DNA from: Pseudomonadota bacterium
GTDB lineage: Bacteria > Pseudomonadota > Gammaproteobacteria > Acidiferrobacterales > Acidiferrobacteraceae
NCBI GenBank assembly: GCA_021819245.1
Contig: JAKARI010000017.1
Location: forward strand, 1-56,010
Length of the DNA stretch: 56,010 bases
Direction of reading: 5' to 3'
The position numbers were made by a program, and so were the translations under genes. The first letter of the stretch is position 1; every line of letters begins with the position of its first letter. Shown here in pieces: positions 1-12,425 of the stretch. The notes under the pieces were generated by a model that ran no database searches, was not told where the DNA came from, and was given only the letters and a program-made list of their open reading frames with translations.

Positions 1-508
1 GGCCGGGTTTAAGGGGCTGGCCCAAGGCTGCCACGAAAAGGACGGGTGCGCAAATCACCCGGCGCCGCCGTGAGCCCCGGGCCGTGATGTCCCCTCCGTC
101 CCGTTTTCGGGATCGCCGCCTGCTGTGTGGGGGCGGCAGGACGCAGGAGGCCGCTCGTCGATGGGCCGGCCGAACCGAAATCGCGCCGGACGATCGAAAG
201 GTCTTCGCGGCGGCCCGATCCGGCCGGTTTCATCCGGGGCCTGAATCAAGCCGTCGGCGACGAGATCCGGCGCGCGCCTGGGGGTGCGCCTACCCTAAAG
301 GTTTCTGGATTCGGGGGGCGGACTGCCGCCGCCTGCGCAGATGAGGCTCGCCCCCGCCCAGCAGGCTATGCGCGCAGCCGCCGCTTCGCCTTGCGCCCCG
401 CCTGCGATGGTCCGAAGGGGGATTGAATGAAGGCCGGGCGACGGTACAGGTCGGGGGTGCGGGCGCGTACCAGACCAACACTGCGGACTAGGGGCGCGTT
501 GATTTATT
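1..508. other. No recognisable gene
   Basis: Several short open frames exist on both strands, but none resembles a known family or has a convincing ribosome binding site, and they overlap as expected for G+C-rich DNA. I looked for hallmarks of RNase P RNA, tmRNA and SRP RNA and saw none. The stretch lies downstream of the minus-strand tRNA-Phe; no clear terminator was found for it. Confidence 0.5.
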
Positions 509-584
<76 letters not shown>

Positions 585-593
585 GAAGGGCGC

Positions 594-622
594 ATTAAAG
601 CCGCTCGCTTACGCCGCGTCAA
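594..622 (-). promoter_or_regulatory. Sigma-70 type promoter of tRNA-Phe
   Basis: On the minus strand a TTGACG -35 box (617-622) and a TTTAAT -10 box (594-599) are separated by exactly 17 bp. The -10 box ends about 9 nt before the first base of the tRNA, as expected for a strong stable-RNA promoter with a very short leader. Confidence 0.75.
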
Positions 623-756
623 GCCGCCGCCACGCACGGTGGGGCGGGCGGCCCCGATGGGGATGGGCAGCACAGCGCGGCGCCCCGAGAGGGCTGGCCG
701 GCCCCCAGGACGGACGATGGGCCGACAAAAGGGCGGGTTTCCCGTATCATGGGGCC

Positions 757-2130
757 ATGAAGGTGCTTTTGATCAGTCCCTACGAGCTCGGCCGTCAACC
801 CCATTCGCTGGCCCACCCCGCCGCCCTGCTGCGCGCGCGCGGTCATGAGGTCGTCTTGATCGACCTCACGCTCGGCGCGCTCCCGCGGTCTGGGTTAGGG
901 GACTTTCAGATCATCGGCATCGCCCTGGGCATGCACACCGCCACGCGCATCGCGGTCAGCCTGCTGCCGGGGCTTAGGCGCAAGGCCCCGGGGGCGCGCA
1001 TCGTCTGTTATGGGGTCTATGCGCCACCGAACGCGGCGTTGTTGCAGGGGCTCGGTGTCGACACCGTATTGGGCCCGGAGTTCGAGGGCGCGCTGTTGGC
1101 GCTGGCGGCAGGCGAGACCGCAACGGCTGGGCCCGCCAAGGTCACGTTCGTGACCCCGGATCGGGCCGGCCTGCCGCCACTGACCCGCTACGCGCACCTC
1201 ACCTTGCCGGACGGCACGCGCAAGACCGTGGGTTTCGTGGAGGCCTCGCGCGGGTGCAAGTATCTGTGCCGACACTGCCCCCTGGTGCCCGTATACGAGG
1301 GCCGGTTTCGGGCGATTGCGCGCGAGGTGGTCATCAGCGACGCCGCGCAGCAGATCGCGGCCGGGGCGACGCATCTGTCGTTCGGGGATCCGGATTTTCT
1401 GAATGGGCCCACGCACGCGTTGCGCCTTTTGGCGGTCCTGCACGATCGCTGGCCGCACGTGACCTTCGATGCCACGATCAAGATCTCACACATCCTGACC
1501 TATAAGGACCTTTTGCCGCGGTTGCGCGAGTACGGCGGGCTCTTCATAACGAGCGCGGCGGAGTCGTTCGACGACGCGGTGCTCGGTAGCCTCGACAAGG
1601 GGCACACGGGCGAGGACATCGGCCGGGCCGTGGCGCTGGTGCGCGCATCGGGCATGGCGCTCGCGCCCACCTTCGTGCCGTTCACGCCCTGGACGACGCT
1701 CGAGGATTATTGCGACCTGCTGGTGCGCGTGCGGGACCTGGGGCTCATCAATAGCGTGGCGGGCGTCCAGTTGACGATCCGGCTGCTCATCCCGGCCGGC
1801 TCCTATCTGCTGCGCATACCGGGCTTTCGCGAGCGGCTCATGCCGTTTGCCGACACCATCTTGGGTTACCCCTGGGCAAGCCCCGACCCGCGCGTCGATA
1901 CCCTGCAGGCCCGCGCCCAGGCGTGGGTGGAGCAGGCCGGTCATGAGGGCCGGGGTCGGTGGGAGACCTTCGCCGGCCTCTGGCGCCTGGCCCATGAGGC
2001 GGCAGGCCGCGCGGTGCCCGCGCTGACACGGGGGGATGCGGGCCCCGCCTGCCCCCAGCTCTCCGAGCCCTGGTACTGCTGCGCGGAACCGACGACGGCG
2101 CAGCTTGCCCGTTGCGCCGCGGGCGCGTAG
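757..2130 (+). CDS. CCAEP-tail radical SAM protein with B12-binding-like N-terminus
   Basis: A 457-residue protein. The first ~130 residues form a Rossmann-like region resembling cobalamin-binding domains of B12-dependent radical SAM enzymes. The radical SAM cluster motif C-x3-C-x2-C is at C167, C171 and C174, inside ASRGCKYLCRHC. The C-terminus carries Cys-Cys-Ala-Glu-Pro at 441-445, which names the CUAEP/CCAEP-tail family; some members have selenocysteine as the second residue, whereas here both codons are TGC (2077-2082). The substrate is unknown. The gene stands alone, ends 20 bp before the convergent yggX, and has a TATCAT box just upstream (744-749) but no clear Shine-Dalgarno. The ATG at 757 is chosen because the first beta strand (KVLLISPYE) starts directly after it. 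Confidence 0.88.
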   Translation: MKVLLISPYELGRQPHSLAHPAALLRARGHEVVLIDLTLGALPRSGLGDFQIIGIALGMHTATRIAVSLLPGLRRKAPGARIVCYGVYAPPNAALLQGLGVDTVLGPEFEGALLALAAGETATAGPAKVTFVTPDRAGLPPLTRYAHLTLPDGTRKTVGFVEASRGCKYLCRHCPLVPVYEGRFRAIAREVVISDAAQQIAAGATHLSFGDPDFLNGPTHALRLLAVLHDRWPHVTFDATIKISHILTYKDLLPRLREYGGLFITSAAESFDDAVLGSLDKGHTGEDIGRAVALVRASGMALAPTFVPFTPWTTLEDYCDLLVRVRDLGLINSVAGVQLTIRLLIPAGSYLLRIPGFRERLMPFADTILGYPWASPDPRVDTLQARAQAWVEQAGHEGRGRWETFAGLWRLAHEAAGRAVPALTRGDAGPACPQLSEPWYCCAEPTTAQLARCAAGA

Positions 2131-2150
2131 CGGCCCCCGCGGGCGTCTTG

Positions 2151-2426
2151 TTATTTGGCGCCCGGGGGCTTATAGCCCTCGGGGGCCGCCGAGCCCTCCC
2201 CGAAGAAATATCCTTCCATCTCTTTTTCGAGAAACTTGCGCGCCTTGGGGTCCATCGGGCTGAGGCGATATTCGTTGATGAGCATGGTCTGGTGGCCCAG
2301 CCACTGCGTCCAGGCCTCTTTCGACACGTTTTCGAAGATACGTTTGCCAAGCTCGCCCGGATAGGTGGGGTAGGCGAGACCCTCGGCCTCTTTTTTGAGC
2401 TTCACACACAATACGGTTCGACTCAT
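2151..2426 (-). CDS. yggX: YggX, Fe(II)-trafficking / oxidative damage protection protein
   Basis: A 91-residue protein matching the YggX family over its whole length, including the N-terminal MSRTV-C7 region with the conserved cysteine, the [17 protein letters not shown] segment and the [10 protein letters not shown] segment. YggX proteins protect iron-sulfur clusters from oxidants and are proposed to handle labile ferrous iron in the cytoplasm. The ATG overlaps the mutY stop codon as ATGA, so the two are translationally coupled. Pairing with mutY, an Fe-S repair glycosylase, is a typical gammaproteobacterial arrangement. Confidence 0.97.
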   Translation of the reverse strand: MSRTVLCVKLKKEAEGLAYPTYPGELGKRIFENVSKEAWTQWLGHQTMLINEYRLSPMDPKARKFLEKEMEGYFFGEGSAAPEGYKPPGAK

Positions 2427-3439
2427 GGTGCCTCCAGCAAACGGTTGAGCAAGCGGCGAACGGGGGCCGGTACCCCGGGGGCGGGGCCTTCGCCTTTATA
2501 CCACACCACGTCGCGGTTCTCCGCCACCCCAGGCCCTGGGGCGGCCGCCACCACAGGCACCGGCGTGATCGTAAGCCGAAAGTGGGTAAAGGCATGATGA
2601 ATCGGCGCCGAGGGGGGGCCCAGGCGGCCCGTGAGGCCTAAGGCCTCGAGGACCGCCGGCAGGTCGTTGAGCACAGGGGCCTCCGGCAGGCTCCAGAGGC
2701 CCCCCCATATCCCGGAAGCGGGCCTGCGCGCCAGCAAGACGCCGCGCCCGGGATCGTGGAGCACCGCCCAGAACACCGCGCGCTCGGGGCGCGCGCGCCG
2801 GGCGGCGGGCGGGTCCTTGCCATCGAAGGCGCACCCCGCGGCGATGGGGCAGGCGGCGCACCGGGGGGCCTTGCGGCAGACGAGCGCGCCGAGATCCATG
2901 ATCGCCTGGGTATAGGCGCTCACGTCGCGCGCCGGGGTGTGGGCGCGGGCGTGCGCCCACAGCGCGTGGCTTGCGCCGGCGTCGGCCCCCTTTATGCCGT
3001 GGTAGCGCGACAGCACCCGCCGGACGTTGGCGTCGAGGATGGGGGCTTGGACATCGAAGGCGAAGGCCACGATGGCCGCGGCGGTCGACGGCCCGATCCC
3101 GGGCAACGCGACCCAGTCCTCGACACGGCGCGGGAAGCCACCGCCATGGCGCGCGACGATAAGCTGCGCGGCGGCGTGAAGATTGCGGGCGCGCGCGTAG
3201 TATCCCAGGCCCGCCCACTGCGCCAGGACCTCGTCTTGCGAAGCGCGGGCGAGCGCCTGAACGGTCGGAAAGGCGGCCAGAAAGCGCTCGAAGTAGGGTC
3301 GTGCCGCCGTGACCGTGGTCTGCTGGAGCATGACCTCGGAGAGCCAGCGCACATAGGGGTCGCGGACCTGCCAGGGGAGGCCCTGGCGCCCATGGCGGCG
3401 GTACCAGGCCAGCACGCGCTCCGCGAAATCATCCCCCAC
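2423..3439 (-). CDS. mutY: MutY, A/G-specific adenine DNA glycosylase
   Basis: A 338-residue glycosylase that removes adenine mispaired with 8-oxoguanine. Catalytic Glu35 lies in [10 protein letters not shown], the helix-hairpin-helix is [15 protein letters not shown] (112-126), and catalytic Asp136 is in [10 protein letters not shown]. The 4Fe-4S ligands are C188, C194, C197 and C203; the first spacer is five residues, one fewer than the usual six. A MutT-like 8-oxoG recognition domain follows from about residue 220. The start is GTG, sharing one base with the TAG stop of the upstream asmA-like gene; yggX follows with an ATGA overlap, giving a three-gene operon. Confidence 0.97.
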   Translation of the reverse strand: MGDDFAERVLAWYRRHGRQGLPWQVRDPYVRWLSEVMLQQTTVTAARPYFERFLAAFPTVQALARASQDEVLAQWAGLGYYARARNLHAAAQLIVARHGGGFPRRVEDWVALPGIGPSTAAAIVAFAFDVQAPILDANVRRVLSRYHGIKGADAGASHALWAHARAHTPARDVSAYTQAIMDLGALVCRKAPRCAACPIAAGCAFDGKDPPAARRARPERAVFWAVLHDPGRGVLLARRPASGIWGGLWSLPEAPVLNDLPAVLEALGLTGRLGPPSAPIHHAFTHFRLTITPVPVVAAAPGPGVAENRDVVWYKGEGPAPGVPAPVRRLLNRLLEAP

Positions 3440-5322
3440 TAATGGCCGCCGAGGGCGTGCTGCAAGACGCCGCCGAGGGCGCGCAGCGTCGTGCCGACGC
3501 TATTGGGGGACGAGTCGCTAAAGAGGCGGTTGAGCGACACGCTAAATCGTATGTGGCCGGCGGGGCCCTGAATGCGCACCGGAATGACAAATCCGCTGGG
3601 CAGGGCCACCGCGAGCAGGTAGTCGATGCTCTTGGTGGCAAGCGTCACGCGTCCATGGCCGTGGATAACTGCGCGCGCGATATGCAAAACAACGGTATTC
3701 ATGGAAACGACGCCGTGAGCCACGGTGGCGCTCGCGTGCAGGCGCGAAAACGCGGTCCCTTGGGTGAGCTTCGCATTATGCGCGCCGACCAGCGCGCGCG
3801 GGTCTTTGGCGATGAGGTCGAGATCGACGCCGCGCATGGTGCCGTGGGCCATGCTGGCAGCCAGTCGCCCGGTGGCGCTGCTCTCGGCCGCCGCCAGGGT
3901 GGTCCCTGACCCGCGCAGATGCAGGCCGGCATCAAGCGCCCCCGAGAATTCCGGGAAGAGGTGCAAGGCGCGCAAAAGCGCGCTCACCTGCACCCCGTGC
4001 AGGCGGGCGTGCACGCGCCAGGCGCGGGGGGCGGTGCCAAGCGTGGCGGCGGCGCTGCCCACGAGGCGTCCCTGATAGAGCGTCATGCGCAGGGGTCTTA
4101 CCAGCGCATGGCCGGCCCTGGCGCGGATATGGGCGCTGACCTGGGTGGCGACCAATCCATGAACGCGCAGGCGGCCGCAGGCGATATCGGCCACAAGCGG
4201 CGTATTGAGGGCCGCAGGCGATAGGGCGGCGGCGTGTGCGGCGGCCGGCGCGGCGTGCGGCGCCGCGGGGGCGGGGGCGGGGAGATAGGTCAGGGGGCGG
4301 AGATGGTCGACGGAAAGATGCAGCGTGTAAAAGAGCGGACGGGCCGTGCGCGTGATCGTGCCCGTCATGGTGGTGTGATCGAGGGTCAGGCGCAGCGGGG
4401 CAAGCCTCAGGACCGCCGGGTCCCAATGGAAGCCGATGTCGGCCGAGGCCTGGCGCAGGACGTGCGTGTCGCGCGGCGCATAGTGGATGCCGAGCACGGC
4501 GAGCAAGGGCCGCGGGGCGAAGGCGGGCACGGCAAGATCACCCGAGGCGCGGATACCGGCGGCCGTGCGCAAGACCGCAAGATGACCGTGGGCGACGAGG
4601 TCTGCGGCCTGCAGGCGCAGCGCGGAGAGGGTGAGCCCGGACGCGGAGTAGGTGGCCCGGGCGGCCAGACGCAGGGGCAGCGGCAAGTGGCCTGCGGTCT
4701 CGATGCGCGCATGGGCCTCCACGGCCACCGGTCGGCCGGGGGCGATCGCGCCCAGGCGCAGGCCGAGGTCTGCCAGGGTATCGCGGCTGCCGGTACGGGC
4801 GTTGCGGTACCGGATGTCGGCATGGCGCACCGTGAGGCCGGCGACCCGCAGGAGCGTGAAGGCCGGCGCCTCGCGGGCCTCGGCACGCGCGGCAGCCGGG
4901 GTCTTGGGGGCGGGCGACGCGCCCTGGGTCAGGGCCGCCCAGTTCGTGACGCCGGCGCCGTTTTCCTCGAGGTTGAGGCGCAGGCCGGTCAGCACCACCC
5001 GGCGCAAGACGATGTGACGCCGTAAGAGCGGGAGCACGCGTACCTCGATGCGGACGTGGGCGATGCGCGCAAGCGGGGTGCGGCCGAACCCGGGGGCATT
5101 GCCGAGCGCGGCCCCGTCGAGGCGGATACCAAGCCAGGGAAAGAGCGAGACGCCCAGCCCGTGAATCGTGACCGTGCGACCGGTGGCCCGGCTTAAGGTC
5201 TCCGTCACCTGTCCCTTGACGTCGTCGAGGGTCACGAGGGCCGGAAGGGAGGCTATGCCGATGGCAATCAGGGCCAGAAACAGGCCCGCGGTAATAACGA
5301 GGACGCGCGTGCGCTTCTTCAC
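3439..5322 (-). CDS. AsmA family protein
   Basis: A membrane-anchored AsmA-type protein of about 627 residues. An N-terminal hydrophobic segment (VLVITAGLFLALIAIGIA) is followed by the AsmA region starting with TGRTVTIHGLGVSLFPWLGIRL and, near the C-terminus, the conserved AsmA_2 part (TGRLAASMAHGTMRGVDLDL). AsmA-like proteins span the periplasm and are linked to outer-membrane assembly and phospholipid transport. I favour the GTG start at 5322, which has AGGCGG upstream; a TTG at 5340 would add six residues but has no ribosome binding site. It is the first gene of the asmA-mutY-yggX operon. The middle contains a long Ala/Pro-rich linker. Confidence 0.9.
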   Translation of the reverse strand: MKKRTRVLVITAGLFLALIAIGIASLPALVTLDDVKGQVTETLSRATGRTVTIHGLGVSLFPWLGIRLDGAALGNAPGFGRTPLARIAHVRIEVRVLPLLRRHIVLRRVVLTGLRLNLEENGAGVTNWAALTQGASPAPKTPAAARAEAREAPAFTLLRVAGLTVRHADIRYRNARTGSRDTLADLGLRLGAIAPGRPVAVEAHARIETAGHLPLPLRLAARATYSASGLTLSALRLQAADLVAHGHLAVLRTAAGIRASGDLAVPAFAPRPLLAVLGIHYAPRDTHVLRQASADIGFHWDPAVLRLAPLRLTLDHTTMTGTITRTARPLFYTLHLSVDHLRPLTYLPAPAPAAPHAAPAAAHAAALSPAALNTPLVADIACGRLRVHGLVATQVSAHIRARAGHALVRPLRMTLYQGRLVGSAAATLGTAPRAWRVHARLHGVQVSALLRALHLFPEFSGALDAGLHLRGSGTTLAAAESSATGRLAASMAHGTMRGVDLDLIAKDPRALVGAHNAKLTQGTAFSRLHASATVAHGVVSMNTVVLHIARAVIHGHGRVTLATKSIDYLLAVALPSGFVIPVRIQGPAGHIRFSVSLNRLFSDSSPNSVGTTLRALGGVLQHALGGH

Positions 5323-5422
5323 AAGACCGCCTGAAGACAACAGGGTTTACGCTCGGACCGCGCAACCGTGACCGCCACGTTATGCGGCACGGGCGCTACG
5401 CCGGTCGCCAGGGGCCGAAGGG

Positions 5423-5496
5423 TGGAGCGGGTGAAGGGAATCGAACCCTCGCTATCAGCTTGGGAAGCTGAAGTTCTACCATTGAACTACACCCGC
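5423..5496 (-). tRNA. tRNA-Gly (anticodon CCC)
   Basis: The reverse complement forms a 74-nt cloverleaf with an encoded CCA. The acceptor stem is GCGGGTG/CACCCGC, the anticodon stem TCAGC/GCTGA encloses loop TTCCCAA, giving CCC, and the T arm contains GGTTCGATTCC. It closely resembles the E. coli glyU type. It lies between the minus-strand asmA-like gene and the plus-strand thiS. Confidence 0.96.
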
Positions 5497-5558
5497 ATAG
5501 CCGCACGACCCAATAGGCAATACAATATACCGCTATCTGGGAATTCGTGCCATTGCCT

Positions 5559-5759
5559 ATGCAAGTTTGTGTCAACGGGACAGACCGCGCCCTCCCCGAA
5601 GAGATGGGGCTGCTCGCGTTGCTGGAGGAGATGGGGCTCGTCGGCCGGCGCATCGCCGTCGAGATCAATCAGGAGATCGTGCCGCGGGCCCGGCATGGGG
5701 ACTATGTGCTGCGCCATGGGGACCGGGTGGAGATTGTTCAGGCGATCGGGGGTGGTTAG
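5559..5759 (+). CDS. thiS: ThiS, sulfur carrier protein for thiazole synthesis
   Basis: A 66-residue ubiquitin-fold protein ending in Gly-Gly, the C-terminal tail that is adenylated and converted to a thiocarboxylate to deliver sulfur to the thiazole of thiamine. The internal segment [12 protein letters not shown] and the end [12 protein letters not shown] are characteristic. ATG at 5559 gives the normal family length; a GTG at 5547 would add four residues. thiG follows two bases after the stop codon. ThiF is not nearby, so the activating enzyme must be encoded elsewhere. Confidence 0.95.
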   Translation: MQVCVNGTDRALPEEMGLLALLEEMGLVGRRIAVEINQEIVPRARHGDYVLRHGDRVEIVQAIGGG

Positions 5760-5761
5760 CA

Positions 5762-6550
5762 ATGGAGCAGGGGATCGACACATGGCGGCTGGGCGCGCGG
5801 ACCTTTCGCTCGCGGCTCTTGGTGGGGACCGGCAAGTACAAAGACCTCGACGCCACGCGGCGTGCGGTCATGGCGAGCGGGGCGGAGGTCGTCACGGTGG
5901 CGGTACGACGCACGAACCTCGGCCAGAACCCGGGCGAGCCGAACCTGTTGGATGTCCTGCCGCCGGAGCGCTTCACAATCCTGCCCAACACCGCCGGCTG
6001 CTATAGCGCCGACGAGGCCGTGCGCACCTGTCGGCTGGCGCGCGAGCTCCTGGGCGATCACCGGCTGGTTAAGCTCGAGGTCATAGGCGACAAGGACAGC
6101 CTGTTTCCGGACATGATGGAGACCATCAAGGCTGCGGAGGTCCTGGTGCGGGAGGGCTTCGAGGTCATGGTCTACACGACCGATGATCCCGTTGCCGCCA
6201 AGCGCCTGGAGGCCATGGGCTGCGCCGCGGTGATGCCGCTCGCGGCCCCCATAGGGTCGGGGCTCGGTATCCGTAACCCATTGAATATCCGTATGATAGT
6301 GGAAAACGCACAGGTGCCGGTGCTGGTCGATGCCGGGGTCGGCACGGCCTCGGATGCGGCGGTGGCGATGGAGCTCGGGTGCGACGGGGTGTTGATGAAC
6401 ACGGCGATCGCCGCGGCGCGCGATCCGGTGTTGATGGCCGAGGCCATGCGCAAGGCGGTGGAGGCCGGGCGCGACGCCTATCGCGCGGGGCGCATGGCGC
6501 GCCGCATGCACGCCGATCCCTCATCGCCGATCGCCGGGCTCATCGTGTGA
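5762..6550 (+). CDS. thiG: ThiG, thiazole synthase
   Basis: A 262-residue TIM-barrel enzyme that condenses deoxyxylulose phosphate, dehydroglycine and ThiS-thiocarboxylate into the thiazole phosphate of thiamine. The Schiff-base lysine is K104 in [10 protein letters not shown], and the phosphate-binding segments GSGLGIRNP and [12 protein letters not shown] are present. Starts directly after thiS in an operon; the final codons overlap the likely GTG start of trmB. Confidence 0.97.
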   Translation: MEQGIDTWRLGARTFRSRLLVGTGKYKDLDATRRAVMASGAEVVTVAVRRTNLGQNPGEPNLLDVLPPERFTILPNTAGCYSADEAVRTCRLARELLGDHRLVKLEVIGDKDSLFPDMMETIKAAEVLVREGFEVMVYTTDDPVAAKRLEAMGCAAVMPLAAPIGSGLGIRNPLNIRMIVENAQVPVLVDAGVGTASDAAVAMELGCDGVLMNTAIAAARDPVLMAEAMRKAVEAGRDAYRAGRMARRMHADPSSPIAGLIV

Positions 6551-7224
6551 GCGGCGGTATGCCGCGGGTCATTCGCAGCTACGCGCGCCGCGAGCGGCCG
6601 CTTGGGGCGGCGGCCCTGGCCCTGCGTGAGCGCCTCTGGGGACAGCTTGCGCTCGATGACCTTGCGTGGGCGGACCTCGGGTGCGGGATGCGCGAGGTGG
6701 TGCTCGATATCGGGTTCGGCGACGGCGAGGCCTTGCTCGCACTGGCGGCCGCGGATCCGGCGCGCGACTATGTCGGGGTGGAGGTCTACCGCGCGGGGCT
6801 CGTGAAGGTGTTGCGCGGTATCGAGCAGGCCGGGTTGACCAATGTGCGCGTGATCGAGGCCGACGCCCAGGCGCTGGTGCGCGCCGTGGGCGACGCCCGC
6901 ATCGGCGCCGTTCATGTCTTTTTTCCAGACCCCTGGCCGAAGGCGCGGCATCATAAGCGCCGTCTCGTGCAGGCGCCGTTTCTCGCCGAGGTGGCGCGCA
7001 TCCTGCGTCTCGGAGGGGCACTCCATCTGGCCACCGACTGGGGCCCTTATGCCGACGCCATGCTCGAGGCCGCAGCGCGCGTGCCGACGCTCGCCCTCTC
7101 CGATCAGGAGCGGGGCATGCGGCCCTGGACGCGCTTCGAGCGCCGGGGCTTGAGGCTGGGGCAGGGGGCGCGTGACCTGCGGTTTCGCCGCATCGCCGCG
7201 GTCAACGCGGCGGGGCCCCCGTAA
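6547..7224 (+). CDS. trmB: TrmB, tRNA (guanine-46-N7)-methyltransferase
   Basis: A class I SAM methyltransferase of about 225 residues. The SAM-binding motif is [17 protein letters not shown] and the family signature [17 protein letters not shown] is intact. It methylates N7 of G46 in the variable loop of tRNAs. Two starts are possible: GTG at 6547, overlapping the thiG stop as GTGA, or ATG at 6559. I give the overlapping start because it would couple translation to thiG. The gene ends 16 bp before the convergent rof-like gene. Confidence 0.95.
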   Translation: MSGGMPRVIRSYARRERPLGAAALALRERLWGQLALDDLAWADLGCGMREVVLDIGFGDGEALLALAAADPARDYVGVEVYRAGLVKVLRGIEQAGLTNVRVIEADAQALVRAVGDARIGAVHVFFPDPWPKARHHKRRLVQAPFLAEVARILRLGGALHLATDWGPYADAMLEAAARVPTLALSDQERGMRPWTRFERRGLRLGQGARDLRFRRIAAVNAAGPP

Positions 7225-7240
7225 GCGCGGGTGGGCGTGG

Positions 7241-7477
7241 TCAGGCGTCGTCTTGCAGGCGGATATGATCGAGACGCAGGCGGTGGATGGCGCCGTGGCT
7301 GTCAGTAAAGCGCACGTATTCGGCACCGTCGGCCGTCTCAAGGGCGATCACATGCACGCGGTCCGTGACATACCGGTCGTGGCTCGACCAGCCGACGGCG
7401 AGCGGGCGCCCGGTGATGATGGCGCGCTCGTAACGGTCCTGAAGGGCGCAGGGTATCGGGCGGTATTCCTCGTCCAT
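7241..7477 (-). CDS. rof: Rof-like Rho-binding antiterminator
   Basis: A 78-residue protein with the layout of the Rof (YaeO) family: an N-terminal YRPIPCALQDRYERAI segment matching the conserved Tyr-x-Pro-Ile-x-Cys opening, an SH3-like beta barrel, and a C-terminal HRLRLDHIRLQ strand like the family's RELRLDKI. Rof binds Rho and inhibits Rho-dependent termination. It lies eight bases downstream of gyrB on the same strand and is probably co-transcribed with it. Similarity is judged by eye and the family is divergent, so the function is likely rather than proven. Confidence 0.7.
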   Translation of the reverse strand: MDEEYRPIPCALQDRYERAIITGRPLAVGWSSHDRYVTDRVHVIALETADGAEYVRFTDSHGAIHRLRLDHIRLQDDA

Positions 7478-7485
7478 GGTCGGCC

Positions 7486-10999
<3,514 letters not shown>

Positions 11000-11081
11000 A
11001 CCGCCGCTCGCCCGGGTCGCACCCTTCTCCTGCCGACAGACCGCCCACCGGCTCGCCCTCAGCCCCCTGGCCGTTGCGTCC

Positions 11082-12185
11082 CTACAACCGAACCGGCATG
11101 ACCACGTAGACCTGATCATCCCCGGTCTTCGCTGCCTTCAATCGTACCGCGCCATTATTATCGCTCCACCCGAACTGGAATTCGTCCTCCTCCAGGGCGC
11201 TTATGGCCTCCACGAGATAACTGACATTAAACCCCGTCTCCATCTCCGGGAGCGCGCCATCCGTTTCGAGCTCCTCCCAGGCCTCATCCCGATCCACGTT
11301 GGTGGCGTTGGCCGCCACGGTATGACCCTGAAACCGCAATCGTATCCCCCGAAACTTCTCGGTCGACACCACCCCGACCCGCCCCAACATCGCCAACATG
11401 GCCGCACGCCCCAAGACCACCTCATATTTCACGGTCTGCGGTATCACCCTGTGATAATCCGGAAAGCGCCCATCAACGAGTTTCGATACAAACACCACCT
11501 GATCCTGCGTGACCCGAATATGGTTCGCCGACAGACTCAACTCGATCGGATCACGGGTATCCCCCAAGAACCGCGTCATCTCCCCGATCGCCTTGCGCGG
11601 GACGATGACCTGCCGTTCCTCCGCCACCTCGGTGTTTAAGCCCGTCGCGCAAAACGCGAGCCTGTGGCCGTCGGCCCCGACTGCGCGCAGAGACCGGCCT
11701 GCCATCTCCAACATCACGCCGTTCAAGTAATACCGCACATCCTGTTGTGCCATGCAGAATTGCGTCTTTTCCAGCACCCTGCGCATATCCGCACGCGCCA
11801 CGTGGAGTGCCGTATCCCACCGCACATTCATGAGGTTCGGAAAATCATCCACTGGGAGGGTCGCCAATTGAAACCGGCTCTTGCCCATCACGACACGAAA
11901 CCGCCCGGCATCTATCTGACATTGCAACACGCTCTCCGCGGGCAGCGTACGCACAATATCCAGAAATTTCCGTCCCGGCACGGTCACCTTACCCGGCTCC
12001 GATACCTGCGCCGGGCACCGCGCCACCACCTCCACCTCCAGGTCCGTCCCCGTCAAGACGATCTCGCCGTCGCCTGCCTCCATTAACACATGCGTCAGGA
12101 TCGGCTGCGATTGTCGCCGCTCGACCACGCCCCCTGCCACACTCAAGGCCTTTAGTAGATCGTCCCGCGTCACATTCAATCGCAT
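11082..12185 (-). CDS. dnaN: DnaN, DNA polymerase III beta sliding clamp
   Basis: A 367-residue protein with the three-domain clamp architecture: MRLNVTRDDLLKAL at the start, TVPGRKFLDIVRTLP in domain I, VIVPRKAIGEMTRFL between domains II and III, and the C-terminal VYVVMPVRL that forms part of the peptide-binding cleft. It holds polymerase III on DNA. It lies downstream of dnaA and upstream of recF in the normal order; the dnaA-dnaN gap of 240 bp is large and holds origin-like sequence. Confidence 0.99.
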   Translation of the reverse strand: MRLNVTRDDLLKALSVAGGVVERRQSQPILTHVLMEAGDGEIVLTGTDLEVEVVARCPAQVSEPGKVTVPGRKFLDIVRTLPAESVLQCQIDAGRFRVVMGKSRFQLATLPVDDFPNLMNVRWDTALHVARADMRRVLEKTQFCMAQQDVRYYLNGVMLEMAGRSLRAVGADGHRLAFCATGLNTEVAEERQVIVPRKAIGEMTRFLGDTRDPIELSLSANHIRVTQDQVVFVSKLVDGRFPDYHRVIPQTVKYEVVLGRAAMLAMLGRVGVVSTEKFRGIRLRFQGHTVAANATNVDRDEAWEELETDGALPEMETGFNVSYLVEAISALEEDEFQFGWSDNNGAVRLKAAKTGDDQVYVVMPVRL

Positions 12186-12425
12186 ATGGGCCCGTTATCC
12201 TCTCGGCTTGTCACCAACGTTTTATAGATCTCTTTCTTGTGGTTTTTATTATTACGCGATCCCCTTTCCGGGGATAACCCGTCTTTTTCCCGCTATCTCC
12301 TTCCTGTTCGTACCTGATAACCCCGGCATAACCCCGGTCCGCGACTGTGCGTAAGCCTGTGGACGATTGTGCATAAAAGCCGCCTCGTGGCCTGAAGGCC
12401 TCTTCTGTCCTTTCTTATGCACACC
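12186..12425. other. Candidate replication origin (oriC) between dnaA and dnaN
   Basis: This non-coding 240-bp gap contains an AT-rich tract (12219-12260), unusual in this window, and a cluster of DnaA-box-like 9-mers. TGTGCATAA (12368-12376) and TTATGCACA (12415-12423) both fit TTATNCACA in opposite orientation. TGTGCGTAA (12346-12354) and TGTGGACGA (12358-12366) are weaker. The three at 12346, 12358 and 12368 share orientation and are spaced 12 and 10 bp, near helical phasing. A perfect DnaA box also lies on the other side of dnaA (13815-13823). The gap must also hold the dnaN promoter. Confidence 0.65.

Noticed and set aside
2077..2082. Selenocysteine in the radical SAM tail
   Set aside because: Both codons are TGC, so this is the all-cysteine family form.
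12195..12203. TTATCCTCT as a DnaA box
   Set aside because: It has two mismatches in the critical 3' half; stronger sites exist nearby.
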